DNA of 64,000 bases, taken from assembly GCF_947507565.1 (NCBI RefSeq), contig NC_089190.1, forward strand, positions 1,302,001 to 1,366,000, read 5' to 3'. The notes beneath the pieces were generated by a model, which saw only the letters and a program-made list of their open reading frames with translations, searched no databases and was not told where the DNA came from. Shown in pieces: positions 12,467-23,249 of the stretch (its first letter is position 1; each line of letters begins with the position of its first letter). This DNA comes from Oscarella lobularis. Taxonomy: Eukaryota; Porifera; Homoscleromorpha; Homosclerophorida; Oscarellidae. The translations under genes were made by a program, and so were the position numbers.

Positions 12467-14232
12467 ATGGATCGTCGCCTACTTTCTCTTTGGACGTGGA
12501 CAAAAGCGCTTCTCTTCAACACAGAAAAGTCCCTATACCTTGCTTGTCTTCTCCTATTTCTTGAGTTGCTTGGAAACCTTCTCATGGTCTGGAAAGTCGA
12601 ATGTAAGAAGCCTACTCATTGCACGCGAAGTCGAGGGCTCGAATGCTGCAGCAATATGCCCCTTAGCAGCATCTGAACCCATCAGAAACTTTAGCGACCT
12701 CGTCGCGAATCTCGTTTTTGCAATGTAGACACAGAAATCGACTGGAAAGCGTACATGCAGGAAGTCGAAGGCTTTCTCAATGGGACATGGGACTACACCC
12801 AACTCAAAGGCGATACAGGACCACTAGTGTAGGAAGCGAGAAAAATTAGAGAAACTATTTTTTCAATTACCCGTAGAGTAGACAAAGATGTATTAATTTG
12901 GTTCTACTGATTGTTTCTTTAGTTATCCCGCTGGATTTGTCTACATCTTTTCTGGATTGTACTACGTCACGTCGCACGGAACCAACATTCGCTTGGCTCA
13001 GTACATATTCGTCGTCCTGTATTTGATTACTATTGCCACTGTCGTCTACATATATTCCAAGGCTAAGGTACCGTGTCTGTTCTACGAAATGGAAATTGGG
13101 GTCACTGTTTCTGTCTTAGACGCCTCCCTATCTGCTCTTGTTTCTCTCCTGTTTTGCCTATCGGGTTCATTCTATTTTTGCACTGCGTCTCTTCAATGAT
13201 CCCGTTGCTATGCAGTTCTTTTACATATCCGTTATCTTTTTTATGCACAACAAGTGGACAGTGGGTTGCGTCTTTTACAGGTAAAGTATTCGTTTTCAAG
13301 GCGTCTCTATTTTGCGTACTTTGTTAGTTTGGCCGTCTCGGTAAAAATGAACATTCTTTTGTCGGCTCCTGGTCTCCTGCTTTTGCTGATTGAGGCCTGC
13401 GGTTGGATTGGGACCATCAAGAATCTGACTTTATGTGCTCTGATCCAGGTTATCATCTCAGTCACTGTAAATCTATAAAATCTTAATGTTGTGTAGTTTT
13501 CTCTTGGAGCTCCTTTTATGTATGAAAACTTCGTAGGATACGTGATCTGCGCATTCAATTTGGGACGCCAGTTTATATACAAGTGGACAGTCAACTGGCG
13601 TTTCTTGCCAATGGACATCTTTTTTCATCGAGGGTTTCACGCCGTGTTGCTGCTACTTCAAGTGCTAGTTTTAGCGGCATTTGCTTTAAAGAAGTGGAAT
13701 GTGTAAGAGGAGCACTGGTAATAATAATTGCTTTTTTTATTCAAATCCTCTCGCAGAAAGGGAGTACTTGCCAAGGCTACAGCGAAGCCTTCTGATCAAC
13801 CTATTTCGTCAAATAATATCCTTTTACAAATATGCTATTAGTTTTGATATGAAATGTCTTTTTCTTCTTTCTTCCTTAAGTCCGCCGCGTACGAGTGCTA
13901 ACGTTGCTGTTTGAAAGCAACTTCATTGGAATGTGCTTCGCTCGATCGTTGCATTACCAGTTCTGTGTATGGTATTACCACACTCTGCCATTCTTATTGT
14001 GGTCTACAGGGCTTCCAAAAATCGCCAAGTAAGCTTTTAATTTTTTTAACTGCTCGTAGATAAAGAAATTTCGACGGCATAAAACGGTGTGTCTAGGATT
14101 TTGATTCTCTTTGTGATTGAACTTTGCTGGATCACCTACCCGTCTACTACGTTGAGCTCGGCAGTCCTACACTTGTGCCATTTGCTTCTTCTAGTTGGTT
14201 TGTGGAGAGGAAGCAGAGAAAAGTCGGACTAA
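12467..14232 (+). CDS. ALG3: Dolichyl-P-Man:Man5GlcNAc2-PP-dolichol alpha-1,3-mannosyltransferase
   Basis: Multi-pass ER membrane enzyme that adds the first lumenal mannose to the dolichol-linked glycan precursor for N-glycosylation. Exon 1 (12467-12602) begins [17 protein letters not shown]. Exon 2 (12729-12828) gives [19 protein letters not shown] then [13 protein letters not shown]. Exon 3, from 12923, gives [17 protein letters not shown]. Later exons contain [78 protein letters not shown] and [10 protein letters not shown]. These are family signatures in the expected order. Many hydrophobic segments fit the topology. Introns are short. An AATAAA lies 56 nt after the stop. Confidence 0.95.
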
Positions 14233-14287
14233 AGTAGTAGTACGTAGTGACCGTGCAACTCTCGAAATTTCAGCTTGCATCAATGCC

Positions 14288-14293
14288 AATAAA
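14288..14293 (+). terminator. AATAAA polyadenylation signal of ALG3
   Basis: Hexamer 56 nt after the ALG3 stop codon. Usage is inferred from position. Confidence 0.45.
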
Positions 14294-15122
14294 GAAGCGT
14301 TGATTTTTTTGCAGAAACGTCGATACTCTCGTGGCAGTTGTCTGAAATAACGTTTGACGACGTACGTAATATTATTTTAATAAAAATGAACAGATGAAAA
14401 CGTAGCTTTTATTGATCCGCTCTTTGCCACGTGCGCATGGGCCCTGCGCGTGCGCTCTTCCCCTTTGGCAGGCTCAAACTTCAAATTCTTCGCCACTTGA
14501 CCTCACCGCTTTGGAGTCGATGGCATCGAAACGCTTCACGCGGAAACGGTCGACACTGCCGACGCTGAAACTTTGCGAAGGTCGGGAGATGGATTTCTAG
14601 TCTACTAACTCCGATCGCGGCCACAGGCTTAGTTTTAGCACAGCGGCACAGTCCTGGCATGCTGCATGTATTTTTCACCCTTTTCCGTTGTCCAATACCA
14701 AAACCCCGAACTCAAAAGAAAGGCAGCGCAAGGCAGAGAAAAAATGCGCTGGGTTTCCTCAAGAGGGGTCCCTTTGTGAACAGAAGCGGAATCATGGCTA
14801 ATGCGCTGTTTTTAGCTGAGGCGATGGGAATTATTCGCCGTCCATGTCGTATTGTGAGCGACGATGACAACACGAAGTGGTATTTCAGCCGTGACCTGGG
14901 GTTGCTCGACGTCGCTTCTACGTCACGATGCCTGGACGTAGCAGAGGATTTCCATGCGGGGCTGTGGTTTTGCGAAACCGCACAGGGGAAGAAGCAAACA
15001 CGGACGTCACGACTTTTTGAATTCAACCCATACCCAAGTAATTATTAAATTTGTTTGTTAGGCAAGCAGTTTTCTAATTTCTCTTCCGTGCAGAGAGGGT
15101 AAGTGAACTGGACAGTTGGCCC
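14294..15122 (+). other. 5' region of nuclease-kinase copy 1
   Basis: An open frame at 14659-15048 precedes the coding exons. The part from 14848 onwards is almost identical to 18511 onwards, upstream of copy 2. A diverged version lies at 16860-17300, upstream of the decayed copy. It could be promoter/5' UTR or an extra N-terminal exon. The frame ends in a stop before the next exon, so I treat it as non-coding leader. Confidence 0.4.
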
Positions 15123-16576
15123 ATGTCTACCATACCAGCTGCACCATCTCCTTGGAAAGTAGGCAGAAATTGTTTCTTTATAATCATAAAATCTATAGGA
15201 TTTGTTGCAGTTTTTGAAAGGTGTGAGTCCCTCAGAATTGGCCAAAACTGAAAAAAGAAAGCTGTTTTTAAATGCAACGCTTTCACAGTCTGTGCCAGCA
15301 GCAATTTTTTTCAAAGGGTTTGATTTTGTTGAAAATGAAGATCCTTTTGCAGAAAAGCTTGCCAATTCCTATGCTTATGATCTTGGCCGAGCTTTACTCA
15401 AGAACACAGTTGAGAAACAGTTTTGCGTCTTTCGAAAGTTCATCAAAGCAGCTGGATTCTCTTCACTTACCGTTCAACGCCAGTTTCCTGTCATACCAAT
15501 ATGCAAAGACACAGATTCTAACTTTGGGCACTATGCAGCTGATCTGGCCATCTTTTGTACAATTGATGGCGTTGCTGTTCCATTGTTTTGGCAAGAGCAA
15601 AAGAGCAAACTGGGTGATGTTGAGCAGGGATTTGCTCAAGGAGTGGGCTACTATTCATATTACCATGATACTGTAGAAGTACAACAATCGGAGCACTCGT
15701 TTCTGAAATCTCATCCGTGTTTTCTCATGAGCAATACGTCTGATAACGTCGGTGTCTACGGACTGGTGCGGATTAAGGGAGGAGAAATTGCTGTTTCAGA
15801 TCTCTACAAAAGCAAGCTGGGTAACTTGGATAAAGCCAAGAAGGTTGGCGCAATCATCTTGAAAGGGCTTTACAATGGTCTGAAGAAACTGGAAGAACTA
15901 GTCAAAGAGTGGCAAGAAGTAAGTCGAATGTGTATCTTTTAAGATTACTTCTATGGTTTTTTACGTGTAGGAAGATCTGTTCCCAGTTGTTGAAACATGC
16001 ACTGATTCTGTGTACATCAATTCTTACACAAAAGTCTTGAGCAATAAGGCCTATGAAGCACTTGCTTTAGTGAATGAAACCAAACCTGTCATCCCAGTTG
16101 TCGTTAAATTTATCAAAGGGCCGTCCTATCCACGAGATATTCAGAATCAATGCGCTAGAGATGAAGGTTGTGCTCCGAAAGTATTTGCAATGAATAATAC
16201 GAAGTTGTATACAATGGTTGTCATGGAAAAAGTCGAAGGCGTCACTCTCAACAAGTTTCTCGAAGAAAAGGAACAGCATCATCCAGATCTCGTGACAAAA
16301 GTATGCTCCAATCTTGAAAAGGCTTTAGCATATTTACACAAAAAAGGTTTTGCTCACGGGGACTTCAGAGACTGGAACATTCTAGTCGCAGATGATGGCT
16401 CAGTGAAAATCATTGATTTTGACTGGGCTTGTCATGAATCAGTGGATGCTAAATACCCGGTTGAGTTGAATGGCCATCTCAGGTGGCCTTGCGAAAAGGG
16501 CGCAAAAATAGAGAAAATGCATGATCTCTATTTCTTAGCAGGCCACAAGATGTTGCTGAAAGGCGAGAGCAATTGA
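15123..16576 (+). CDS. Crinkler-type PD-(D/E)XK nuclease-protein kinase fusion, copy 1
   Basis: Three exons join in phase (15123-15158, 15211-15918, 15971-16576), about 449 residues. The N-terminal half has a restriction-endonuclease-like core: an Asp in YAADLAIFC near 15540, then E-x-K in FWQEQKS near 15595, then a helix GFAQGVGYYSYY. The C-terminal domain is a minimal protein kinase. It has a VVVKFIKG lysine strand, MEKVEGVTL hinge, catalytic HGDFRDWNIL near 16360 and IIDFDWA in place of DFG, then a YPVELNGHLRWPC segment. This nuclease-kinase pairing with HGD and DFD motifs is typical of Crinkler (CRN)-like proteins of eukaryotic conflict systems (family knowledge). Start chosen at the ATG conserved in copy 2. 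Its 3' side faces a remnant of gene F. Substrate and location are unknown. Confidence 0.75.
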
Positions 16577-16740
16577 CTGTTTGATAGATTGATTGATTGT
16601 ACGTATATTATAGTATTAGTAATTTCCCTTTTCCCTTATTGTATAGTATTACTAATTACCAGTAGTAATTTTCCGTAATTTCCCTTTTCCTTATTGAGTT
16701 TTCTATTCAATACAACAGGACTAGAAAATGTCGCCTGAGA

Positions 16741-16857
16741 TTTCGCTGGTCACTTGAGAAAAGTCTTTTCATCTAACAATGCCAATTATCGAAAGCTATT
16801 TCCTTTTCTTTGACTGAATTCCGATAACTTCACGTCCCACTCGTCTGAGAGAAAAAC
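16741..16857 (-). pseudogene. Short remnant of gene F
   Basis: This segment is clearly similar to the inside of gene F at about 18050-18175, including the GGAAATAGCTTTCGAT box (minus strand) and the CTCAGACGAGTGG box (minus strand). Only about 115 bp remains, with indels. It sits in the same position relative to nuclease-kinase copy 1 as the other F genes do to their kinases. Confidence 0.7.
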
Positions 16858-17760
16858 AGCATTTTTATTTAAACTTTTGAATATACGACGCGCTGTGCAC
16901 ATGCGCTTTTCTCATCTTCGGAGTCCATGGCATCGCTGTGAAAGAGTCTAGTTCGGGGAGATGGATCTCTTGTCTACTAACTCCGATCGCGGTCACAGGC
17001 TTAGTTTTTAGCACTGCCCACAGTAACGCAAAAACCTCCTGCTGGCATGCATGCTGCATATAATTTTTCGTTGTCCAATTCCAAAACCTCGAACTGTGAT
17101 AGGAAAAGAAGGCGAAGAAAAATGCATCGGGTTTGTCGAAAAAGGATCCTTTTGTGAACAAAAGCGGAATCAAGGCTAATACGCTGTTTTTAGCGGGAAT
17201 CGTTGTACTGAAACAATGACAATACGGAGTGGTATCGTCGTGATGCCTGGCATGCCAGTGCATGGACGTGCAATGGAATTATATACATAATATCCAAAAG
17301 AGAGTGTGGTTCATCGCGATGATAACGGCTTTTTGAACTCAAACCCGATAAGATTGAATTCGTTTGTCAGTTAATTAAGCAAGCAATTTTCTAATTTCTC
17401 TTTCTGAGCAGGAGGCGTAAGTGAACTTGCCAGTTGGCGCAAGTCTACATCAAAGTGTTGCCCATCTCCTTTGCAGATATAACTCCTTCTTAAAAATGAC
17501 AATTTTTGCAGTTTGTAACAAGTATGAATCCCATAGAAATTGACAGAAATTCTGAAAAAGAGACGTTTCTAAGCGAAGCAGTTTCGAAGTCTGTGCCGAT
17601 GTTGCTGAAAGGCAAGAGCAAAAGATTGCTTGATAGATCGACAGCATATTACAGTACTGTATTGGTACCTTTCCTTTTCCTAATGACAGTATTCAATAAA
17701 ACAGGACAAGAAATCATTGGTTAGGCCGAGATTCCGCGCTCCAGCGCACGCTAAGGATAG
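16858..17760 (+). pseudogene. Decayed nuclease-kinase copy
   Basis: The stretch 16900-17300 matches the leader of copy 1 with many indels. 17390-17580 matches the first coding exons, but the start ATG is changed to AAG and several small changes are present. At about 17600 the sequence jumps straight to the C-terminal tail (TTGCTGAAAGGCAAGAGC), so most of the nuclease and all of the kinase catalytic part are deleted. The 3' flank, including AATAAA at 17695-17700, matches copy 2 better than copy 1. Confidence 0.8.
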
Positions 17761-17973
17761 CCCGGAGCTGATCGAGAGCCCTTGGAGACGGATACTCCTG
17801 CAGTCTGCCAGGCAGCTGAAGCCATGTACTGTACGTATGCTGCAGCTTAAACTCCTGCGTAGCAAAAGCAACTCTGCTCAGCAGCGGTGGTCGTCATAAA
17901 GTTGCTAGACTACAAGAACGTCTATACAAGCATGCAACCGAGTCGTCATCATCACACTAGTAATCTTGCATGG

Positions 17974-18510
17974 TCACTTGACTTCTCGGTAGTATTTTCG
18001 CTTTGGCTCTTCCCACTCCCAATTCTTTTTTAAGGTTTTTACGTCGTGGCCATCAACGTGCTCCGAGAAGTCTTTTTCATCTAATACGGCAGCCAATCGA
18101 AAGCTATTTCCTTTTCTTTGGCTGAGCATTCCGATGGCGTACCCCTCTACGCCCCACTCGTCTGAGAGAAAATCTTCGAGCACGTTGAGGGCTTCAGGAA
18201 GGTTGTCCAGAGCAATAAACGTGCTTTTAGCGGTGTCACTAGCTAAAAGCACGACTGGATAAAGTGGCATTTTGGTAGTAAAAATTCGATATCCTCCTCT
18301 TCCGATTCTTCCCGTAGTAAGAAATTGAAATTGATCGGGTGGTTTTTCATAGACTTCTTCAATTTTTGTATAGTGATAATCGATTGCTTGCCTCTTGCGC
18401 AAATCTTTCTTTATTCTTCCCGAATCGAATTCATTTTTGCGGATACCAGCATCATCGCAGATTCTGTCCGTCAACGACAGAAACGACTCGGTCGTCAGAT
18501 GTCCTTTGAT
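17974..18510 (-). pseudogene. Gene F, truncated at its 5' end
   Basis: The reading frame 18474-17974 is intact to the stop and closely matches the C-terminal two thirds of the other F copies (SLTDRIC, QFQFLTTG, YPVVLLASDTAKSTF, GMLSQRKGNSFRLAAVL, KNWEWEEP). Similarity continues upstream to about 18510 and then stops abruptly where the leader of nuclease-kinase copy 2 begins. The N-terminal third and the promoter are lost. I do not recognise the family. It may still be transcribed, but it is called a truncated copy. Confidence 0.65.
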
Positions 18511-18788
18511 CGTATTGTGAGCGACGATGACAACACGAAGTGGTATTTCAGCCGTGACCTGGGGTTGCTCGACGTCGCTTCTACGTCACGATGCCTGGAC
18601 GTAGCAGAGGATTTCCATGCGGGGCTGTGGTTTTGCGAAACCGCACAGGGGAAGAAGCAAACAAGGACGTCACGACTTTTTGAATTTAACCCATACCCAA
18701 GTATTATTAATTAAATTCGTTTGTTAGGCAAGCAGTTTTCTAATTTCTCTTCCGTGCAGAGAGGGTAAGTGAACTGGCCAGTTGGCCC

Positions 18789-20251
18789 ATGTCTACCAGA
18801 CCAGTTGCACCATCTCCTTTGAAAGTAGGCAGAAATTATTTCTTATAATCGTAAAATCAATAGGATTTGTTGCAGTTATTAAAAGGTGTGAGTCCCTCAG
18901 AATTGGCCAAAAATACTGAAAAAAGAGAGCTGTTTCTAAATGCAACGGTTTCACAGTCTGTGCCGGCAGCAATTTTTTTGAAAGGGTTTGATTTCGTTGA
19001 AAATAAAGATCCTTTCGCAGAAAAGCGTACCAATTCCTATGCTTATGATCTTGGCCGAGCTTTACTCAAGAACACAGTTGAGGAACAGTTTTGCGTCTTT
19101 CGGAAGTTCATCAAAGCAGCTGGATTCTCTTCACTTACCATTCAACGCCAGTTTCCTGTCATACCGATATGCAAAGACGCTGATTATAACTTTGACCACT
19201 CTGCAGCTGATCTGGTCATCTTTTGTACAATTGATGGCGTTCCTGTTCCATTGTTTTGGCAAGAGCAGGAGAGCAAACCGGGTGATGTTGATCAGGGATT
19301 TGCTCAAGGAGTGGGCTACTATTCATATTACCACGAGACTGTAGAAGTACAACAATCGGAGCACTCGTTTCTGAAATTTCATCCGTGTTTTCTCATGAGC
19401 AATACGTCTGATAACGTCGGTGTCTACGGACTGGTTCGGATTGAGGGAGGAGAAATTGCTGTTTCAGACCTCTACAGAAGCAAGCTGGGCAACTTGGATA
19501 AAGCCAAGAAGGTTGGCGCAATCATCTTGAAAGGGCTTTACAGTGGTCTGAAGAAACTGGAAGAACTAGTCAAAGAGTGGCAAGGAGTAAGTCGAATGTG
19601 TATCTTTCTAAGATTACTTCTATGGTTTTTTATTTTTACGTGTAGGAAGATCTGTTCCCAGTTGTTGAAACGTGCACCGATTCTGTGTACATCAATTCTT
19701 ACACAAAAGTCTTGAGCAATAAGGCCTATGAGGCACTTGCTTTAGTGAATGAAACCAAACGTGTCATCCCAGTTGTCGTTAAATTTATCAAAGGGCCGTC
19801 CTATTCACGAGACATTCAGAATCAATGCGCTAGAGATGAAGGTTGTGCTCCGAAAGTGTTTGCAATGAATAATACGAGGTTGTATACAATGGTTGTCATG
19901 GAAAAAGTCGAAGGCGTCACTCTCAACAAGTTTCTCGAGGAAAAGGAACAGCATCATCCAGATCACGTGGCGAAAGTGTGCTCCAATGTTGAAAAGGCTT
20001 TAGAATATTTACACAAAAAAGGTTTTGCTCACGGGGACTTCAGAGAGTGGAACATTCTAATCACAGATGATGGCTTGGTGAAAATCGTCGATTTTGACTG
20101 GGTTTGTGAGGAATCAGTGGATGCTGTGTACCCGGTTCACTTGAATGACACTGTCAGGTGGCCTTGCAGCAAGAACGACAAAATAGAGAAAATGCACGAT
20201 CTATACTTCTTAGCAGGCCTCAAGATGTTGCTGAAAGGCAAGAACAAATGA
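18789..20251 (+). CDS. Crinkler-type PD-(D/E)XK nuclease-protein kinase fusion, copy 2
   Basis: Intact paralogue of copy 1, with the same three-exon structure (18789-18824, 18876-19586, 19646-20251) and about 450 residues. The nuclease Asp (SAADLVIFC) and E-x-K (FWQEQES near 19258) region differs in an informative way: copy 1 has QEQKS, while here the Lys position reads Glu (QEQES). A catalytic residue of the E-x-K motif may therefore be lost. The kinase motifs are kept: HGDFREWNIL and IVDFDWV. Most changes are scattered substitutions, so duplication was recent. An AATAAA lies 70 nt after the stop. The gene is convergent with the frameshifted gene F at 20635. Confidence 0.75.
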
Positions 20252-20320
20252 TTGCTTGATAGATCGACTGCATATTACAGTACTGCATTGGTACCTTTCC
20301 TTTTCCTAATGACAGTATTC

Positions 20321-20326
20321 AATAAA
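20321..20326 (+). terminator. AATAAA polyadenylation signal of nuclease-kinase copy 2
   Basis: Hexamer 70 nt after the stop. The same sequence is kept after the decayed copy at 17695-17700. Confidence 0.4.
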
Positions 20327-20634
20327 ACAGGACAAGAAATCATTTGGTTAAGGCTGAGATTTCGCGCTCCAGCGCACGCTAAGGACAGCATCTGAGCTGA
20401 GCTGCTCTGAGGAGCTCTGAGGGGGCTCTGAGGTTGGATACTCGCCAGGCAGCTGAAGCCATACCTATGCTGCAGCTTCTCTCAACAGCAGTCAAACTCC
20501 TACGCAGCAAAAGCAACTCTGCTCAGCAGCGGTGTCGTCACGAATCTCATAAAGTCGTGCTGATGGCCAAGAGAGAGGCAATAGGAGAAAAAACGCCTGC
20601 AAGCATGCAACCGAGTCATCATCATACTAGTTAG

Positions 20635-21502
20635 TCACTTGACTTCTCGGTAGTATATTCGTTCTGGGTCTTTCCACTCCCAATTGTCTTTTAGGGTTTC
20701 TACGTGGTGGCCATCAAAAACGTTCTTAGAGAAGTCTTTTTCATTTAATACGGCAGCCAATCGAAAGCTATTTCCTTTTCTGTAGCTGAGCATTCCGATG
20801 GCATACCCCTTTACGTTCCACTCGTCTGAGAGAAAATCTTCGAGCAAGTTGAGAGCTTTAGGAAGGTCGTTCCGAGCAAAAAACGTGCTTTTAGCGTCGT
20901 CACTAGTTAAAAGCACGACTGGATAAAGGGGCTCCGTGGTAGTAAAAATTCGATATTGTCCTCTTCCGACTTTTCCCGTAAGAAATTGAAATTGATCAGG
21001 TGGTTTTTCGTAAACGTCTTCAATTTTTGTATAGCGATAATCAATTTCTTGCCTCTTGCACAATTCTTCTTTTCTTGTTCTGGAATTGAATTCGTTTTTC
21101 GGGATACCAGCATCTTCGCAGATTCTGTCTGTCAATGACAGAAACGAATCGGCTGTGAGGTGTCCTTTTATCGCAAATTGTTTTTTTTGCCGTACCCACG
21201 TACCAACGTTATACGTCAGATATGGCTTTTCAACCCAGCCTAATAGTTTGCTGAGACTGAATCATTATGACAAAAAGCTCATCTTCAACGTCGCGACGCC
21301 GGAGATAGCTTTCATCATGGATGCTTTCATGCATGCAAAGCGTCGCGCCCATGGTCGGGCGCCAGCGCTGCCTGTCAGTCCACAACGAAAAGGACGTATC
21401 GATGGGCGTGAATTTAGCTGCTTCCTTGTCCAGTCTGTTGTAGAACGCTTTCATCGCCATCTCTGCCTCACCAGCAAACCGTGACGCACACATAATTGTC
21501 AC
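20635..21502 (-). pseudogene. Gene F, full length but frameshifted
   Basis: Two overlapping frames together cover the full F protein. The N-terminal frame starts at 21502 or at an internal ATG. It carries FSLWTDRQRWRPTMGAT and closes at a TGA near 21230. The C-terminal frame carries KPYLTYNVGTW, SLTDRICEDAG, NEFNS, QFQFLTGK and GMLSYRKGNSFRLAAVL to the stop at 20635. Against the intact copy at 21602-22393, the spacer before KPYLTY is 31 nt instead of 33 nt, which explains the shift. No splice sites could remove it. Probably a recent pseudogene; an assembly error is the alternative. Its neighbour is nuclease-kinase copy 2, convergent. Confidence 0.65.
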
Positions 21503-21601
21503 GGGAGTCAGGTAATTTTATTACTTAAATTGGGTTATGCAATTACAGCAGCAAACGGTATGGATAAAAATCGTAAACAGAATTTACTTTGTTTTGGTCG
21601 T

Positions 21602-22393
21602 TCATTTGTCGCGGTGATACTTTCTGCTCGGCTCTTTCCAACCCCAATTTTTCTGAAGATCAGCTTTGCCGCCGCAACCGAAATGATGTACGTAATCGTC
21701 TTCGTCAAAAATGATTGCCAGTTGAAACTTCGTTCCTTTTTTGTGGCTCAGCATTCCAAATGCGCAACCCGGCACGCGCCACTTTTTCGTAACAAAATTT
21801 TCGAGGATAGCTAGTGCATGAGGCAATTGGTCTGCTGGTATCATGCTCGTCTCGAGTTTTCTGTTATAGAGGACGGCAACGGGATAAAATATCTCCTTAG
21901 TAGTAACGATCTTGTAGTCGTCGATTTCAGCCACATTTTGGAGACCGTCTTCCTCAATTTTAAACATTTCCTCTAGCTTAGGATAGTAGTAGTCTTTCTT
22001 CTGTCTCGTTTCTAATTCTGATTTGATCTTTTCAGATTCGAATTCGTTCTCAAGAATCCCGTGCTCGCGGCAGATTCTTTTTGTGAGCGCAAGAAACGTC
22101 TCCGTCAACAGATGAGCCTTGACGTGAAACTGTCGTGCCCTTTGCCACGTCCCGAACGAGTAAGTGAGATACGGCTTGGGAAGGTCATCCAGCATCTTGC
22201 CAATACTCTTGATCATTCTCATAAACACCGCGTCGCTTAGTTCCCTTCGCCGTCTCCGCTCGGGCCGACCTCGAACGGTGGCTCCGACGGTCGGTCGCTG
22301 CTGCCGATCAATCCACAGTGCAAAGGGTTCATCTCGCGGGCCGGATCGCTCCACTGCGCCGTTGATGTCGTCGAAAAAACGCCTCGTCGTCAT
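21602..22393 (-). CDS. Gene F, intact copy; family not recognised
   Basis: Single-exon frame of 263 residues without introns. I do not recognise the family. Conserved blocks against the other copies are FALWIDRQQRPTVGAT near residue 25, KPYLTYSFGTW near 75, RICREHGILENEFES near 110, a DYYYPKLEE block near 135, EIFYPVAVLYN near 165, GCAFGMLSHKKGTKFQLAII near 215 and LQKNWGWKEP near the end. No signal peptide or membrane segment is visible. It is more diverged than the other F copies and has no adjacent kinase of its own. Because F repeatedly sits opposite the nuclease-kinase gene, a partner, regulator or antidote role is possible, but that is inference. Confidence 0.7.
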   Translation of the reverse strand: MTTRRFFDDINGAVERSGPRDEPFALWIDRQQRPTVGATVRGRPERRRRRELSDAVFMRMIKSIGKMLDDLPKPYLTYSFGTWQRARQFHVKAHLLTETFLALTKRICREHGILENEFESEKIKSELETRQKKDYYYPKLEEMFKIEEDGLQNVAEIDDYKIVTTKEIFYPVAVLYNRKLETSMIPADQLPHALAILENFVTKKWRVPGCAFGMLSHKKGTKFQLAIIFDEDDYVHHFGCGGKADLQKNWGWKEPSRKYHRDK

Positions 22394-22736
22394 AGCTCAA
22401 CGCTCGCTCTTCTACGCGGGTGTGCTTAATTATATAATCTAGTTAGCCAAATCGAAAGTTGCGTGATCGTACTTTGGTTCGGGGTACCACACACGCGGTT
22501 TCGGTTTAGTTTGCGGTCACTTTTCGTTTTAGGTGCACATTGAACGGTTAGCACCATAAATTCGGCGAAAGGGATACAATCCAGCTACTGTATCGACAGA
22601 AAAGGTCCCTCAAACTGAGTAAGAAAAGTGGTAGCACGCGTAGATCAATTTGCGTACTAGCTAGGCGTAAGTCTTACTCCTCGATCTTCAGGGGCCCCCT
22701 AAGTAGCTACAGTACGTATTTCGGACTTCGAGAGCA

Positions 22737-23018
22737 GTTTTTGTCTTTTCGACGTCCTTTTTTGGCGAACGCGCTACACAGATTTGGGCCAGCAGAGATT
22801 TTTCGAAACAATAACGAGAGCCGTTTTTCGAATATCGGTTTCCTATCTGAAATACTGGCAGTTTTTCGCTTGCGGCGACCACTTTTTACATGAAAACGGC
22901 GCGATTTGGTTCACTATGTAGTTTATCGAAAAAATCGCTTCGTTATTGTTTCGAAAAAGCTCAGACGATCGCCTTCGAAGCGGTCGCTTCGTCAAAATCG
23001 GACGTCGAAAGTCAAAAA
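22737..23018. repeat. Imperfect inverted repeat, MITE-like
   Basis: Arms of about 84 nt (22737-22820 and 22935-23018) are imperfect reverse complements around a loop of about 115 nt. Shared blocks include TTTCGAAACAATAACGA on the left arm opposite TCGTTATTGTTTCGAAA on the right, and TCGACGTCC opposite GGACGTCGA. No terminal target duplication was identified. It lies between gene F and the RdRP gene. Confidence 0.6.
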
Positions 23019-23249
23019 ACGCGATTAAAGGCCCTTCCCGACGCGTCGCTTACCTTCGGCATATCGAACGCCTTCGATTCTGCTGTCAGAATCCTGAGAT
23101 AGTCCGTTCACTAAGCTTTAGCTCCATCCCTAAGGAACGCGCGTTCTCTCATTCCATAGGCCAAACGGACCGCCTACCCCTAGCAACGTCGACCACGCCC
23201 CTTGCCACCTTAATTGTGTGTTGACTACAGCAGTGTACGAAATCAAGCC

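Noticed and set aside
14659-15048. Open frame upstream of nuclease-kinase copy 1 as an extra N-terminal domain
   Set aside because: It closes with a stop before the next exon, and the best in-phase ATG conserved in copy 2 lies downstream. Kept as leader, although an alternative exon cannot be excluded.
22688-23102. Two short open frames facing each other between gene F and RdRP
   Set aside because: Their similarity is explained by the inverted repeat at 22737-23018, not by coding.
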